A stretch of DNA of 64,000 nucleotides from Streptomyces sp. FIT100 (GTDB taxonomy: Bacteria > Actinomycetota > Actinomycetes > Streptomycetales > Streptomycetaceae): the NCBI RefSeq assembly GCF_024584805.1, contig NZ_CP075715.1, forward strand, positions 4,226,526 through 4,290,525, given 5' to 3'. Under the pieces are notes generated by a model, which did no database searches, had not been told where the DNA came from, and worked only from the letters and a program-made list of their open reading frames with translations. Made by a program: the position numbers and the translations under genes. Below, one piece after another: positions 22,489-31,424 of the stretch (positions are counted from its first letter, which is position 1; every line of letters begins with the position of its first letter).

Positions 22489-25064
22489 CCAACAGGAGCC
22501 GGGACGCGCTCAATGCCGCTTCCACCAGGGCCGTGTCCGACGGGCACGCCGATCTGACCCCCGCGCATCTTCTGCTCGCGCTCCTCGCGGGCCAGGACAA
22601 CGAGAACATCACCGACCTGCTGGCCGCCGTCGACGCCGACCAGGCCGCGGTGCGCTCCGGGGCCGACCGGGTCCTGGCCGACCTGCCCAGCGTGACCGGC
22701 TCGACCGTCGCGCCCCCGCAGCCCAGCCGGGAACTGCTCGCCGTGATCGCCGACGCCACGACCCGTGCGAAGGAGCTCGGCGACGACTATGTGTCGACCG
22801 AGCACCTGCTCATCGGTGTCGCGGCCAAGGGCGGGCGGGCCGGCGAGGTGCTGTCCGGGCAGGGGGCCACGGCGCAGAGGCTGCTGGAGGCGTTCGAGAG
22901 GACACGAGGAGGGCGACGGGTGACGACACCCGACCCCGAGGGCCAGTACAAGGCCCTGGAGAAGTTCGGCACGGACTTCACGGCCGCGGCCCGTGAGGGC
23001 AAGCTCGATCCCGTCATCGGCCGTGACCAGGAGATCCGCCGGGTGGTGCAGGTGCTCTCGCGCCGCACCAAGAACAACCCCGTGCTGATCGGTGAGCCCG
23101 GCGTCGGCAAGACCGCCGTCGTCGAGGGGCTCGCCCAGCGGATCGTGAAGGGCGATGTGCCCGAGTCGCTGCGCGACAAGCGGCTCGTCTCGCTCGACCT
23201 GGGCGCGATGGTTGCGGGTGCGAAGTACCGGGGCGAGTTCGAGGAGCGCCTGAAGACCGTCCTCTCCGAGATCAAGGAGAGCGAAGGGCGGATCATCACC
23301 TTCATCGACGAGCTCCACACCGTCGTCGGCGCGGGCGCGGGCGGCGACTCCGCGATGGACGCGGGCAACATGCTGAAGCCGATGCTCGCCCGCGGCGAAC
23401 TGCGCATGGTCGGCGCCACGACCCTCGACGAGTACCGCGAGCGGATCGAGAAGGACCCCGCCCTGGAGCGCCGCTTCCAGCAGGTGCTGGTCGCCGAGCC
23501 GACGGTCGAGGACACGATCGCGATCCTGCGCGGGCTCAAGGGCCGGTACGAGGCGCACCACAAGGTGCAGATCGCGGACAGCGCGCTGGTCGCCGCCGCG
23601 ACCCTGTCCGACCGGTACATCACCTCCCGCTTCCTGCCCGACAAGGCCATCGACCTCGTCGACGAGTCCGCCTCGCGGCTCCGTATGGAGATCGACTCCT
23701 CGCCCGTCGAGATCGACGAGCTGCAGCGCTCCGTCGACCGGCTGCGGATGGAGGAGCTCGCGCTCAAGAGCGAGACGGACGAGGCGAGCAAGCAGCGTCT
23801 GGAGAAGCTGCGGCGCGACCTCGCGGACCGGGAGGAGGAGCTGCGCGGCCTGACCGCGCGCTGGGAGAAGGAGAAGGAGTCCCTCAACCGGGTCGGTGAG
23901 CTGAAGGAGAAGCTCGACGAGCTGCGCGGCCAGGCGGAGCGGGCCCAGCGCGACGGCGACTTCGACACCGCCTCCAAGCTGCTCTACGGGGAGATTCCGG
24001 GGCTGGAGCGGGAGCTCGCCGAGGCCACGGAGGCGGAGGCGCAGCAGGAGGCGGCGAAGGACACGATGGTCAAGGAGGAGGTCGGCCCGGACGACATCGC
24101 CGACGTCGTCGCCTCCTGGACCGGTATCCCGGCCGGCCGGCTGCTGGAGGGCGAGACCCAGAAGCTCCTGCGCATGGAGGACGAGCTGGGCAGGCGCCTG
24201 ATCGGCCAGACCGAGGCGGTGCGCGCCGTCTCCGACGCGGTGCGGCGCTCCCGGGCCGGGATCGCGGACCCCGACCGGCCGACCGGCTCCTTCCTCTTCC
24301 TCGGCCCGACCGGTGTCGGCAAGACCGAGCTGGCGAAGGCGCTGGCGGACTTCCTCTTCGACGACGAGCGGGCGATGATCCGCATCGACATGTCGGAGTA
24401 CAGCGAGAAGCACAGCGTCGCCCGGCTGGTCGGCGCGCCTCCCGGGTACGTGGGGTACGAGGAGGGCGGCCAGCTCACCGAGGCCGTGCGCCGGCGCCCG
24501 TACAGCGTGATCCTGCTCGACGAGGTGGAGAAGGCCCACCCCGAGGTCTTCGACCTGCTGCTCCAGGTCCTGGACGACGGGCGGCTCACCGACGGCCAGG
24601 GCCGCACGGTCGACTTCCGCAACACCATCCTGATCCTCACCTCCAACCTGGGCAGCCAGTACCTGGTGGAGCCGCTGACAAGCGAGGAGGAGAAGAAGCA
24701 GCAGGTGCTGGAGGTCGTCAGGGCGTCCTTCAAGCCGGAGTTCCTCAACCGGCTGGACGATCTGGTCGTCTTCTCGGCCCTGACCAAGGAGGAGCTGGGC
24801 CGTATCGCCGAGCTCCAGATCGACCGCCTCGCGCGGCGGCTGGCCGAGCGCAGGCTGGTGCTGGAGGTCACCCCGGCCGCGCTGGAGTGGCTCGCCGACG
24901 AGGGCAACGATCCGGCCTACGGGGCGCGGCCGCTGCGGCGCCTCGTCCAGACGGCGATCGGCGACCGGCTCGCGAAGGAGATCCTCGCGGGCGAGATCAA
25001 GGACGGCGACACGGTCCGCGTCGACCGGTTCGAGAACGACCTGCTCGTGGGCCGCGTGCAGTGA
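22473..25064 (+). CDS. clpB: AAA+ disaggregase ClpB
   Basis: This 863-residue hexameric ATPase pulls proteins out of aggregates together with DnaK-DnaJ-GrpE. The GTG at 22473 follows GAGGAGGAGA and yields MDAELTNRSRDALNAA, the usual family start. An N-terminal Clp_N repeat domain occupies ~1-145. The first AAA+ module has Walker A GEPGVGKT at ~207-214, and a coiled-coil middle domain lies at ~400-520. The second AAA+ module has GPTGVGKT at ~611-618 and the C-terminal small domain follows. The middle domain distinguishes it from ClpA/ClpC. It lies under HspR control through the HAIR upstream. Confidence 0.97.
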   Translation: MDAELTNRSRDALNAASTRAVSDGHADLTPAHLLLALLAGQDNENITDLLAAVDADQAAVRSGADRVLADLPSVTGSTVAPPQPSRELLAVIADATTRAKELGDDYVSTEHLLIGVAAKGGRAGEVLSGQGATAQRLLEAFERTRGGRRVTTPDPEGQYKALEKFGTDFTAAAREGKLDPVIGRDQEIRRVVQVLSRRTKNNPVLIGEPGVGKTAVVEGLAQRIVKGDVPESLRDKRLVSLDLGAMVAGAKYRGEFEERLKTVLSEIKESEGRIITFIDELHTVVGAGAGGDSAMDAGNMLKPMLARGELRMVGATTLDEYRERIEKDPALERRFQQVLVAEPTVEDTIAILRGLKGRYEAHHKVQIADSALVAAATLSDRYITSRFLPDKAIDLVDESASRLRMEIDSSPVEIDELQRSVDRLRMEELALKSETDEASKQRLEKLRRDLADREEELRGLTARWEKEKESLNRVGELKEKLDELRGQAERAQRDGDFDTASKLLYGEIPGLERELAEATEAEAQQEAAKDTMVKEEVGPDDIADVVASWTGIPAGRLLEGETQKLLRMEDELGRRLIGQTEAVRAVSDAVRRSRAGIADPDRPTGSFLFLGPTGVGKTELAKALADFLFDDERAMIRIDMSEYSEKHSVARLVGAPPGYVGYEEGGQLTEAVRRRPYSVILLDEVEKAHPEVFDLLLQVLDDGRLTDGQGRTVDFRNTILILTSNLGSQYLVEPLTSEEEKKQQVLEVVRASFKPEFLNRLDDLVVFSALTKEELGRIAELQIDRLARRLAERRLVLEVTPAALEWLADEGNDPAYGARPLRRLVQTAIGDRLAKEILAGEIKDGDTVRVDRFENDLLVGRVQ

Positions 25065-25079
25065 GCCGGTGCGGTGCGG

Positions 25080-25102
25080 GGGCCGGGGCGCCGCCCCGGC
25101 CC
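25080..25102. terminator. clpB terminator hairpin
   Basis: GGGCCGGGGC pairs with GCCCCGGCCC around a GCC loop, 15 bases after the clpB stop. Confidence 0.8.
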
Positions 25103-25225
25103 GCGTTGCCGCACACCGGCCGCACGTCCCGATTCGGACACGTCGCGCCCGGGGACCGGTGGGGGTTGCCAGCCCCCGCCCGGCATGGGAGAGGATGGCC
25201 GCATCCGTACGAAGGGAAACACCCC

Positions 25226-25777
25226 GTGAGCATCGACCCGTCCTCGATTCCGAATTTCGGGGGCCAGCCCCAGCAGCCCCAGGCCGCAGGACCGGCGGGT
25301 CCTGTGGTGCCCGACCAGGACCTGGTCAAGCAGCTCCTCGACCAGATGGAACTGAAGTACGTCGTCGACGACGAGGGTGACCTCGCGGCGCCGTGGGAGG
25401 AGTTCCGCACCTACTTCATGTTCCGCGGTGAGGAGGACCAGCAGGTCTTCTCGGTGCGCACGTTCTACGACCGTCCGCACGCCCTTGAGGACCGGGCGAA
25501 GCTTCTGGACGCGATCGACGACTGGAACCGCCGCACCCTGTGGCCCAAGGTCTACACGCACACCCACGAGGAGGACGGCAAGCCGGTCTCCGTCCGCCTC
25601 ATCGGCGAGGCCCAGATGCTGATCGGCATGGGCGTCAGCCTGGAGCACTTCGTGTCGTCCACCGTCAGCTGGGTGCGCGCGTCGATCGAGTTCGACAAGT
25701 GGCTCGCTGAGCAGTTCGGACTCGCGCCCGCGAGCGCCGACGCCGCCGAGGACGAGAAGCCCGCCGACGACGCCTGA
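25226..25777 (+). CDS. YbjN-domain protein
   Basis: This is a 183-residue protein. GTG 25226 follows GAAGGG and starts with a Gln/Pro/Gly-rich 30-residue segment. The domain at ~35-160 includes MELKYVVDDEGDLAAPWEEF, FFMFRGEEDQQVFSVR-type strands (here TYFMFRGEEDQQVFSV) and WNRRTLWPKVYTH. This fits the YbjN/type III secretion chaperone-like fold whose cellular role in actinobacteria is unknown. The tail is acidic. It is commonly found just downstream of clpB in streptomycetes as I recall, but the terminator between them argues for separate transcription. Confidence 0.75.
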   Translation: MSIDPSSIPNFGGQPQQPQAAGPAGPVVPDQDLVKQLLDQMELKYVVDDEGDLAAPWEEFRTYFMFRGEEDQQVFSVRTFYDRPHALEDRAKLLDAIDDWNRRTLWPKVYTHTHEEDGKPVSVRLIGEAQMLIGMGVSLEHFVSSTVSWVRASIEFDKWLAEQFGLAPASADAAEDEKPADDA

Positions 25778-25796
25778 GGGCCCGCCCGGCCCGTGG

Positions 25797-26996
25797 CTAC
25801 AGCGCCATCGGCCCGAGCGTGAGCAGATACGCCCCGTAGCCGAACGACAGCCCGGCCAGGGCGGCGATCACGGTGATCGCCGCCCTCGGCCGGGCTTTCG
25901 TCAGTGCGGTCGCGAGCGGCAGCAGCAGCGGGAAAGCCGGCAGCAGGAAGCGCGGCTTGGACTCGAAGAAACCCGAACCGCCGACCGTGATCAGCACCAG
26001 CACGCCCGTGTAGACGAGCAGCGCCGGCGGCGGCCGGTCCATGACGAACAGGGCGAAGAGCAGCACTCCGGCCCCCACGATCATCAGCGCCATCGGAAAG
26101 CCGAAGAAGACGGGTGTGGTCACCATCGACCGCACCACCAGCAGCGAACCGGCCCCCAGGTCGAACCGCGACGTCCAGCCGCTCTGCACCGCGAAGTAGC
26201 CGCCCAGCGGGTCGCCCGTGCGGGACCCGACCCACAGCAGGTAGCCGAGCCATCCGGCGGGCGCCAGGGCCGCCCCGGCCCACAGCCGCCAGCCGCCCGC
26301 CCCCTTGCGTCTGACCAGCTCGTACGCCGCCACCACGACGACCGCCGCGGCGACCGCGACGCCGTTCGGTCTCGTCAGCCCGGCGAGCGCCGCCAGCGTC
26401 CCCGCCCACAGCCAGCGGCGGGTCAGCAGCGCGTACAGCGACCACGCCGCGAAGGCGCACAACAGCGGCTCCGTGTACGCCATCGACAGCACGATCGCGT
26501 GCGGCAGCAGCCCCCACAGCAGCACGAGGACGGTCGCGACGGTCCTGTTGTGCAGCCGCTCGCCGATGGCGTAGATCCCCCAGGCCGCGACGCCGGCCGC
26601 CACCCAGGAGAGCGCAAGGCCCACCGTGCCGCCTGCCACCGGCAGGAGGGCCTTGCCGGCCCTGATGAGCGCCGGGTAGAGCGGGAAGAACGCCAGATCG
26701 GACTGGACGGCGCCGTCCGGCCAGTGCAGCGTGTGCCCGTAGCCGTGCGAGGCGATCCGGGCGTACCAGTTGGAGTCCCAGGACGTGGCGAGCAGGGCCC
26801 GCGGGGACTTGTCGATGCGCCAGGCCCAGAGGGCCATCAGGAGCATCCCGAGGAGCCGGGCCGCGGCGAACAGCCCCAGCGCGGGCGCCGCCCGGTACAG
26901 GGCGGCGCGCCAGTGGGGAACGGGCCGGGCACCGGCCAGGGCATCGACTGACGCTGCCTTGTCGGACGCTGACTTGTCGAACGTCTCGGCGGACAG
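25797..26996 (-). CDS. PIG-V-like membrane glycosyltransferase, probable CTG start
   Basis: The protein has 399 residues if it begins at CTG 26996. It is an integral membrane GT-C-type transferase with about ten helices; WDSNWYARIASHGYG is the loop that in mannosyltransferases carries the catalytic acid, and FFPLYPALIRAGKALL follows. The first ATG is at 26846, in the middle of the first helix (AAPALGLFAAARLLGMLLMA), so it cannot be the real start. GGAGG at 27003-27007 on the minus strand is six bases before CTG 26996, and no ATG, GTG or TTG lies in frame between the upstream stop (about 27028) and 26846. The acceptor is unknown. Confidence 0.7.
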   Translation of the reverse strand: MSAETFDKSASDKAASVDALAGARPVPHWRAALYRAAPALGLFAAARLLGMLLMALWAWRIDKSPRALLATSWDSNWYARIASHGYGHTLHWPDGAVQSDLAFFPLYPALIRAGKALLPVAGGTVGLALSWVAAGVAAWGIYAIGERLHNRTVATVLVLLWGLLPHAIVLSMAYTEPLLCAFAAWSLYALLTRRWLWAGTLAALAGLTRPNGVAVAAAVVVVAAYELVRRKGAGGWRLWAGAALAPAGWLGYLLWVGSRTGDPLGGYFAVQSGWTSRFDLGAGSLLVVRSMVTTPVFFGFPMALMIVGAGVLLFALFVMDRPPPALLVYTGVLVLITVGGSGFFESKPRFLLPAFPLLLPLATALTKARPRAAITVIAALAGLSFGYGAYLLTLGPMAL

Positions 26997-27028
26997 GGGA
27001 CACCTCCGTGCGCGCGTGATCGGTCAGT

Positions 27029-27347
27029 CAACCCGACCTTCAGCGGCGCGCGGTGGCGGCGCGAGCGCTGCGCGGCCGTCCGGGTGGATTCCGGCCCGGA
27101 AGGCCGCCGCGTACGTGTGCCGCCTTGACGGCGGCGGGTCCGGCACGTAGCCGCGCTGTTTCAGCCGGCGGCCAGGCCCGCGTCCCCGTGCGGTCCGTCG
27201 GACCAGCCGGTTGCCGGCCGGTCGCAGGCGGGGAGTTCCGGCTGCTGCCGGCGGCCGTGCCCAGCGCGAGCAGTGCGGCGCGTGGCCGCGACCGGTCCCC
27301 GGCTCCGGTCGCGGCGACGTGGGGCGTGGCGGGGTGGCAGCGGCGGA
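27029..27347. other. Non-coding stretch between the glycosyltransferase and the arsenic-type pair
   Basis: I see no gene here on either strand; apparent frames are Arg/Ala/Pro-rich shadows without ribosome sites. A TGACTGACC-type sequence near 27020-27030 could belong to the glycosyltransferase promoter. Confidence 0.5.
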
Positions 27348-27812
27348 TCAGCAGCAGCCGGCTGCCATCGGCCCGTCCGCGCCGGAGCCTGTGGAGGCGG
27401 GCTCGCCGCAGCAACAGGTGCTTCCCTGCTGTTCGTCGAGCGTGTCGGCGTCGGCCTTGTCGACGTAGACCTCCCAGGGCTCCCGGCCGGGGCCGTGGAC
27501 CCAGACCTTGTCCTGGAGGGCGTAGCAGCAGGTGGTGTCGGACTCCTCGGTGGTGGCCAGGCCCGCCTCGCCGAGGCGGGTGGTGGCGGCGTGGACGGCG
27601 TCGGTGGTGTCGACCTCGACGCCGAGGTGGTCCATGCGCGTCGCCTCGTCGCCGGCGCCTTCGATGAGGACGAGCTTGAGCGGGGGCTCGGCGATGGCGA
27701 AGTTGGCGTAGCCGTCGCGGAGCTTGGCGGGCTCGGTGCCGAAGAGCTTGGTGTAGAAGGCGACGGACGCGTCGAGGTCCGGGACGCGAAGGGCGAGCTG
27801 TACGCGGGACAT
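27348..27812 (-). CDS. ArsI/CadI-like VOC metalloenzyme with Cys-rich tail
   Basis: The 154-residue vicinal-oxygen-chelate protein is similar to cadmium-induced CadI and to ArsI, a Fe(II) C-As lyase that removes organic groups from trivalent organoarsenicals. SRVQLALRVPDLDASVAFY opens the first beta-alpha-beta module. ATRMDHLGVEVDT supplies the metal-binding His and DTTCCYALQDKVWV contains the vicinal Cys pair that binds the arsenical. The tail has CCC and terminal CC, beyond the core fold. ATG 27812 has GGAGG nearby. It follows the FAD oxidoreductase by 26 bases, so they are probably one operon. Confidence 0.85.
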   Translation of the reverse strand: MSRVQLALRVPDLDASVAFYTKLFGTEPAKLRDGYANFAIAEPPLKLVLIEGAGDEATRMDHLGVEVDTTDAVHAATTRLGEAGLATTEESDTTCCYALQDKVWVHGPGREPWEVYVDKADADTLDEQQGSTCCCGEPASTGSGADGPMAAGCC

Positions 27813-27838
27813 CGTGTACCTCCTTGCGCGGGTGGGGT

Positions 27839-29224
27839 TCAGCAGCCGCCCGATACGGCTGCCGGGGCGCCGATGCCGATCTGCAGGGTGGCGGGTGCGG
27901 CGCAGCAGCCGCCACCGTCGTCGCCGGCCCGGGTGGTCTCGGGCTCGTCGAAGAGTCCGGCGCCGCCGCACACCCCCGTCTCGGGCAGGGTCAGCTCCAC
28001 GCGCTCTGCGGCTTCCCGGTCGCCGGCGAGGGCGGCGGCGATGGAGCGGACCTGTTCGTAGCCGGTCATGGCGAGGAAGGTCGGGGCGCGGCCGTAGGAC
28101 TTCATACCGACCAGGTAGACGCCCTCCTCCGGGTGCGAGAGCTCGTTGACCCCGTGCGGGTAGACGGTGCCGCAGGAGTGGACGTTCGGGTCGATCAGCG
28201 GTGCCAGCCCGACAGGGGCCTGGAGGCGCTCGTCGAGACCGAGGCGCAGCTCGGAGACGAAGGAGAGGTCGGGCCGGAAGCCGGTGAGGACGATGACCTC
28301 GTCGACCGCGTCCAGACGGCGTCCGTCCTCGGCCACCAGCACCAGCCGGCCGTCGGCGTCGCGTTCGACGGCCTCGGTACGGAAGCCTGTGACAGCGTCG
28401 GCGTGTCCGTCCTCCACCGCGGCCCTGGCGGCGAGGCCCAGCGCACCGCGTGCGGGGAGCTGGTCGGCCTCGCCACCACCGAAGGTGGAGCCGGAGATGC
28501 CGCGCCGCAGGATCCACACGGCATGCGTGTCCGGGGCGGTCTCGGCCAGGCCCGCCAGGGAGGCGAGGGCGGTGAAGGCGGAGGCGCCGGAGCCGATGAC
28601 GGCAGTGCGCTTGCCCGCGTAACGCGCCCTGACGGCTGGGTCATCGAGGTCCGGGACGCGGTAGCGGACGCGGTCCGATGCGGTGCGCTCGCCGAGGGCG
28701 TGGAGGCCGTCGCCGCCGATCGGGCCGGGGGTGGACCAGGTGCCGGAGGCGTCGATGACCGCGCGGGCGGTGATCCGCTCCTCGGTGCCGTCGACGCCCC
28801 GGATGTGCACGGTGAAGGGCTGCTGTTCGCGGTCGGCGTCCACGACGCGATCGCGGCCGGCGCGGGAGACGCCGGTGACGAGGGCGCCGTAGCGGACGCG
28901 CTCGCCCAGCACGTCCGCCAGCGGCTGAAGGTACCGCTCGGCCCAGTCGCCTCCGGTCGGGTACGTCGCACCGTCAGGGCTGATCCAGCCCGTGGGGGCC
29001 AGGAGCTTCGCGGCCGCGGGGTCGACCACCTCGGCCCAGGTGGAGAAGAGCCGCACGTGACGCCACTCCCGCACGGCGGCACCTGCGGCGTCCCCCGCCT
29101 CCAGGACCAGGGGCTCCAGGCCCCGCCCGACGAGGTGTGCGGCAGCGGCCAGGCCGATCGGGCCGGCCCCGACGACCACGGTGGGCAGGACGTCGGTGGG
29201 CACCTCGGTAATCGGCTCGGTCAC
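27839..29224 (-). CDS. FAD/NAD(P)-dependent oxidoreductase of an arsenic-type operon (ArsO-like)
   Basis: This 461-residue flavoprotein monooxygenase-like enzyme has the FAD fingerprint VVVGAGPIGLAAAAHL at ~15-30. REWRHVRLFSTWAEVVDPAA follows, and a second Rossmann motif TAVIGSGASAFTALASL lies at ~208-224 for NADPH. VIVLTGFRPDLSF is the ATG-type motif. The last ~30 residues contain CGG, CC and terminal C, like the partner protein. Pairing with ArsI/CadI is seen in actinobacterial arsenic clusters, but no arsR, arsB or arsC occurs here, so a metal other than arsenic is possible. GTG 29224 follows GGGGA. Confidence 0.75.
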   Translation of the reverse strand: MTEPITEVPTDVLPTVVVGAGPIGLAAAAHLVGRGLEPLVLEAGDAAGAAVREWRHVRLFSTWAEVVDPAAAKLLAPTGWISPDGATYPTGGDWAERYLQPLADVLGERVRYGALVTGVSRAGRDRVVDADREQQPFTVHIRGVDGTEERITARAVIDASGTWSTPGPIGGDGLHALGERTASDRVRYRVPDLDDPAVRARYAGKRTAVIGSGASAFTALASLAGLAETAPDTHAVWILRRGISGSTFGGGEADQLPARGALGLAARAAVEDGHADAVTGFRTEAVERDADGRLVLVAEDGRRLDAVDEVIVLTGFRPDLSFVSELRLGLDERLQAPVGLAPLIDPNVHSCGTVYPHGVNELSHPEEGVYLVGMKSYGRAPTFLAMTGYEQVRSIAAALAGDREAAERVELTLPETGVCGGAGLFDEPETTRAGDDGGGCCAAPATLQIGIGAPAAVSGGC

Positions 29225-29271
29225 GGCGAATCCCCAGTCTGTTTCGACACCCGTCGATGGCTTGCGTTGCC

Positions 29272-29300
29272 AGCATGGCGCCTGATTCGACGACCGTCAA
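29272..29300 (-). promoter_or_regulatory. Candidate promoter of the arsenic-type operon
   Basis: On the minus strand TTGACG (29300-29295) and CATGCT (29277-29272) are 17 bp apart. Just downstream ATCGACGGGTGTCGA forms a short imperfect inverted repeat that could be a metalloregulator site. Confidence 0.4.
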
Positions 29301-29379
29301 CATAGGCAGGGATCGAAGTAGGAGGGGGTCGTGCGGACGGCCGGCCGCGCATGCGCATTCGGGACGAGAGGGCGTGGGC

Positions 29380-30549
29380 TCAGGACGCCAGGCGTTGCAG
29401 GCGGCTGGTGGCCTCGCGGAGGACGTCGTCCCTCTTGCAGAAGGTGAAGCGGACCTGGCTGCGGCCGGCCTCCGGGTCGTCGTAGAAGACGGAGTTGGGG
29501 ACGGCGACGACACCGCAGCGTTCGGGGAGGGAGCGGCAGAAGGCATAGGCGTCCTTCTCGCCGAAGGGGGTGATGTCGGTGGTGATGAAGTAGGTGCCCT
29601 GGGGCCGGTAGACCTCGAACCCGGCCGCACGCAAGCCGTCGGCGAGCAGGTCGCGCTTACGTCGCAGGTCGGCGCGGAAGCCGTCGAAGTACGAGTCCGG
29701 CAGGCGGAGCGCCTCGGCGATCGCGTACTGGAACGGGCCCGCACTGACGTACGTCAGGTACTGCTTCGCCGTCCGGACCGCAGAGACGAGGGGGCCGTCG
29801 GCCGTGACCCAGCCGACCTTCCATCCGGTGAAGGAGAAGGTCTTGCCGGCCGAGGAGATGGAGACGGTCCGCTCGTGCATGCCGGGGAGCGTCGCGATCG
29901 GGACGTGGACGGCGTCGTCGAAGGCCAGGTGCTCGTAGACCTCGTCGGTGACGACGAGCAGGTCGTGTTCGACGGCGAGCCCGGCGATGGCGGTGCGCTC
30001 CTCGGCGGTGAGGACCGTGCCGGTCGGGTTGTGCGGGGTGTTGAGGAGCAGGAGGCGGGTCCGCGGGGTGATCCTGGCCCGCAGCTCGTCCAGGTCCGGA
30101 CGGAAGGACGGGGCGCGCAGGGTGAGCGGTACGCGCTTCGCGCCGGCCATCGCGATGCACGCCGCGTAGGAGTCGTAGAAGGGCTCGAAGGCGATCACCT
30201 CGTCACCGGGCTCCAGCAGCGCGAGCATGGTCGCCGCGATCGCCTCGGTCGCCCCCGCGGTGACCAGGATCTCCGTGTCGGGGTCGAAGTCCAGGCCGTA
30301 GAAGCGGCGCTGGTGGTCGCTGATGGCGGCGCGCAGTTCCGGGACGCCCGGACCCGGCGGGTACTGGTTGCCCCGGCCGTCGCGCAGGGCCCGCACGGCA
30401 GCCTCGCGTACGGACTCCGGGCCGTCCGTGTCCGGGAAGCCCTGACCCAGGTTGATCGCGCCCGTCGCCGTCGCCAGTGCCGACATCTCCGCGAAGATCG
30501 TCGTCCCGAGCCCGTCCAGCCTGCGGTTCAGCAGCGGCCTGCCGCCCAT
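29380..30549 (-). CDS. PLP-dependent aminotransferase, class I (DapC/kynurenine aminotransferase type)
   Basis: This is a 389-residue fold-type I aminotransferase. ATG 30549 (MGGRPLLNRRLDGLGTT) with GGTGGAGAC upstream is chosen over longer frames. INLGQGFPDTDGPESV is the substrate-entry loop, NTPHNPTGTVLTAEE holds the Asn for PLP, and DEVYEHL the Asp pairing with pyridine nitrogen. SSAGKTFSFTGWKVGW contains the Schiff-base Lys. The sequence type is shared by N-succinyldiaminopimelate, methionine and kynurenine aminotransferases; a kynurenine pathway is encoded 13 kb away, but they are not linked in one operon. Substrate therefore remains open. Confidence 0.8.
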   Translation of the reverse strand: MGGRPLLNRRLDGLGTTIFAEMSALATATGAINLGQGFPDTDGPESVREAAVRALRDGRGNQYPPGPGVPELRAAISDHQRRFYGLDFDPDTEILVTAGATEAIAATMLALLEPGDEVIAFEPFYDSYAACIAMAGAKRVPLTLRAPSFRPDLDELRARITPRTRLLLLNTPHNPTGTVLTAEERTAIAGLAVEHDLLVVTDEVYEHLAFDDAVHVPIATLPGMHERTVSISSAGKTFSFTGWKVGWVTADGPLVSAVRTAKQYLTYVSAGPFQYAIAEALRLPDSYFDGFRADLRRKRDLLADGLRAAGFEVYRPQGTYFITTDITPFGEKDAYAFCRSLPERCGVVAVPNSVFYDDPEAGRSQVRFTFCKRDDVLREATSRLQRLAS

Positions 30550-30796
30550 GTCTCCACCGTCCTCAACCGGGTGTCCGTCGATCCTTCGAGTGCCATCCTG
30601 GCCCATGCCCGGACGGGCGCTCCGCTTGCGCATCCCGGGGAACGAGACGCTCGCCGGAGGTCATGGCCGCCATCCTGCGCGGAACCTCTGGACTAGCTCA
30701 AGTCTGCTTTGGGCCGTGAGGGCCGGGGGCATCCCCCTGTCACGCAAGCGACGGGACCCGCGCAAGCGGGGACCGCACGGGGAACGAAGGGGGACG

Positions 30797-31063
30797 GTGA
30801 GGGCGATGCTGGTACTGATCATCGCGGTCGCGCTGGCCGCGGTCCTGGTGGCCGTGGTCAGGGCGGCGGGCCGGAGCGGCGCCCGCGGTGTCGGCCGGAG
30901 CCGGTCGCGGCGCGGCAGCTGGTGGGCGGGGAGCGGCGGTGGCTCCTCGCACGGCGGGGGCGCCGCCTGCGGAAGCGGTGGCTCCTCGTGCAGTAGCTCC
31001 TCCTCGTGCAGCAGCTCCTCCTCCTGCGGGGGCGGAGGAGGCTGCGGGGGCGGAGGCAGCTGA
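30797..31063 (+). CDS. Small membrane protein with Ser/Cys/Gly-rich tail
   Basis: This is an 88-residue protein. GTG 30797 (or ATG 30806) follows AAGGGGGAC. One N-terminal membrane helix (MLVLIIAVALAAVLVAVV) precedes a basic Arg/Ser/Gly stretch. The last ~40 residues consist almost only of Gly, Ser and Cys (GSGGSSCSSSSSCSS type) with six or more Cys. Similar Gly/Cys tails close TIGR04222-type membrane proteins of streptomycetes, but the preceding domain is absent here. Disulfide cross-linking or metal binding outside the membrane is possible; function is unknown. Confidence 0.55.
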   Translation: MRAMLVLIIAVALAAVLVAVVRAAGRSGARGVGRSRSRRGSWWAGSGGGSSHGGGAACGSGGSSCSSSSSCSSSSSCGGGGGCGGGGS

Positions 31064-31100
31064 CACGGGGCAGCTGGTCCGCCGCGCACCGCGGCAGAAG

Positions 31101-31140
31101 GACGCCCGGGTGGGAGAGGAGTGAACTCCCCCCGGGCGTC
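31101..31140. terminator. Hairpin terminator
   Basis: GACGCCCGGG (31101-31110) pairs with CCCGGGCGTC (31131-31140), with an inner GGGAG/CTCCC stem, directly after the Cys-rich gene. Confidence 0.85.
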
Positions 31141-31424
31141 GCCATGTTGACGCACTATGCACGTATCCCGCGTGGTCACGGACATTCCGGAGGGGATTCG
31201 GTTGAACAGTTGAACCGTAAGGCCCCCGAGGGGATGGAAAGCACGTGAAGTTGGGTAAAAGCGCTGTGAGCGCCGCGCACTTCATGATTCCCTCGCTGTC
31301 GAGAACATCCAGCCCTCGGACCCTCCATCCGGACCCGAGCAGGCGGTCCCCACTCCTGTGTGCCACCTCCGGGGCGCCCCCGGACCGCCCGTCTACCCGT
31401 TACGCGTGTTTGCGGAGCCGACCC
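31141..31424. other. Intergenic leader ahead of the DUF2617 gene
   Basis: The stretch is less GC-rich than its surroundings, with a TTGACG box at 31147 and a direct repeat GTTGAAC at 31201 and 31209. An in-frame GTG at 31245 would lengthen the downstream protein by 60 residues of low-quality sequence and is rejected. No separate gene is seen. Confidence 0.4.

Noticed and set aside
22443..24539. 698-codon minus-strand frame inside clpB
   Set aside because: Antisense shadow; no start signals, Leu/Val/Gly/Asp-rich.
31245..31424. N-terminal extension of the DUF2617 protein from GTG 31245
   Set aside because: Extension is Ser/Pro/Arg-rich with no ribosome site; ATG 31425 has GGAG and the family start.
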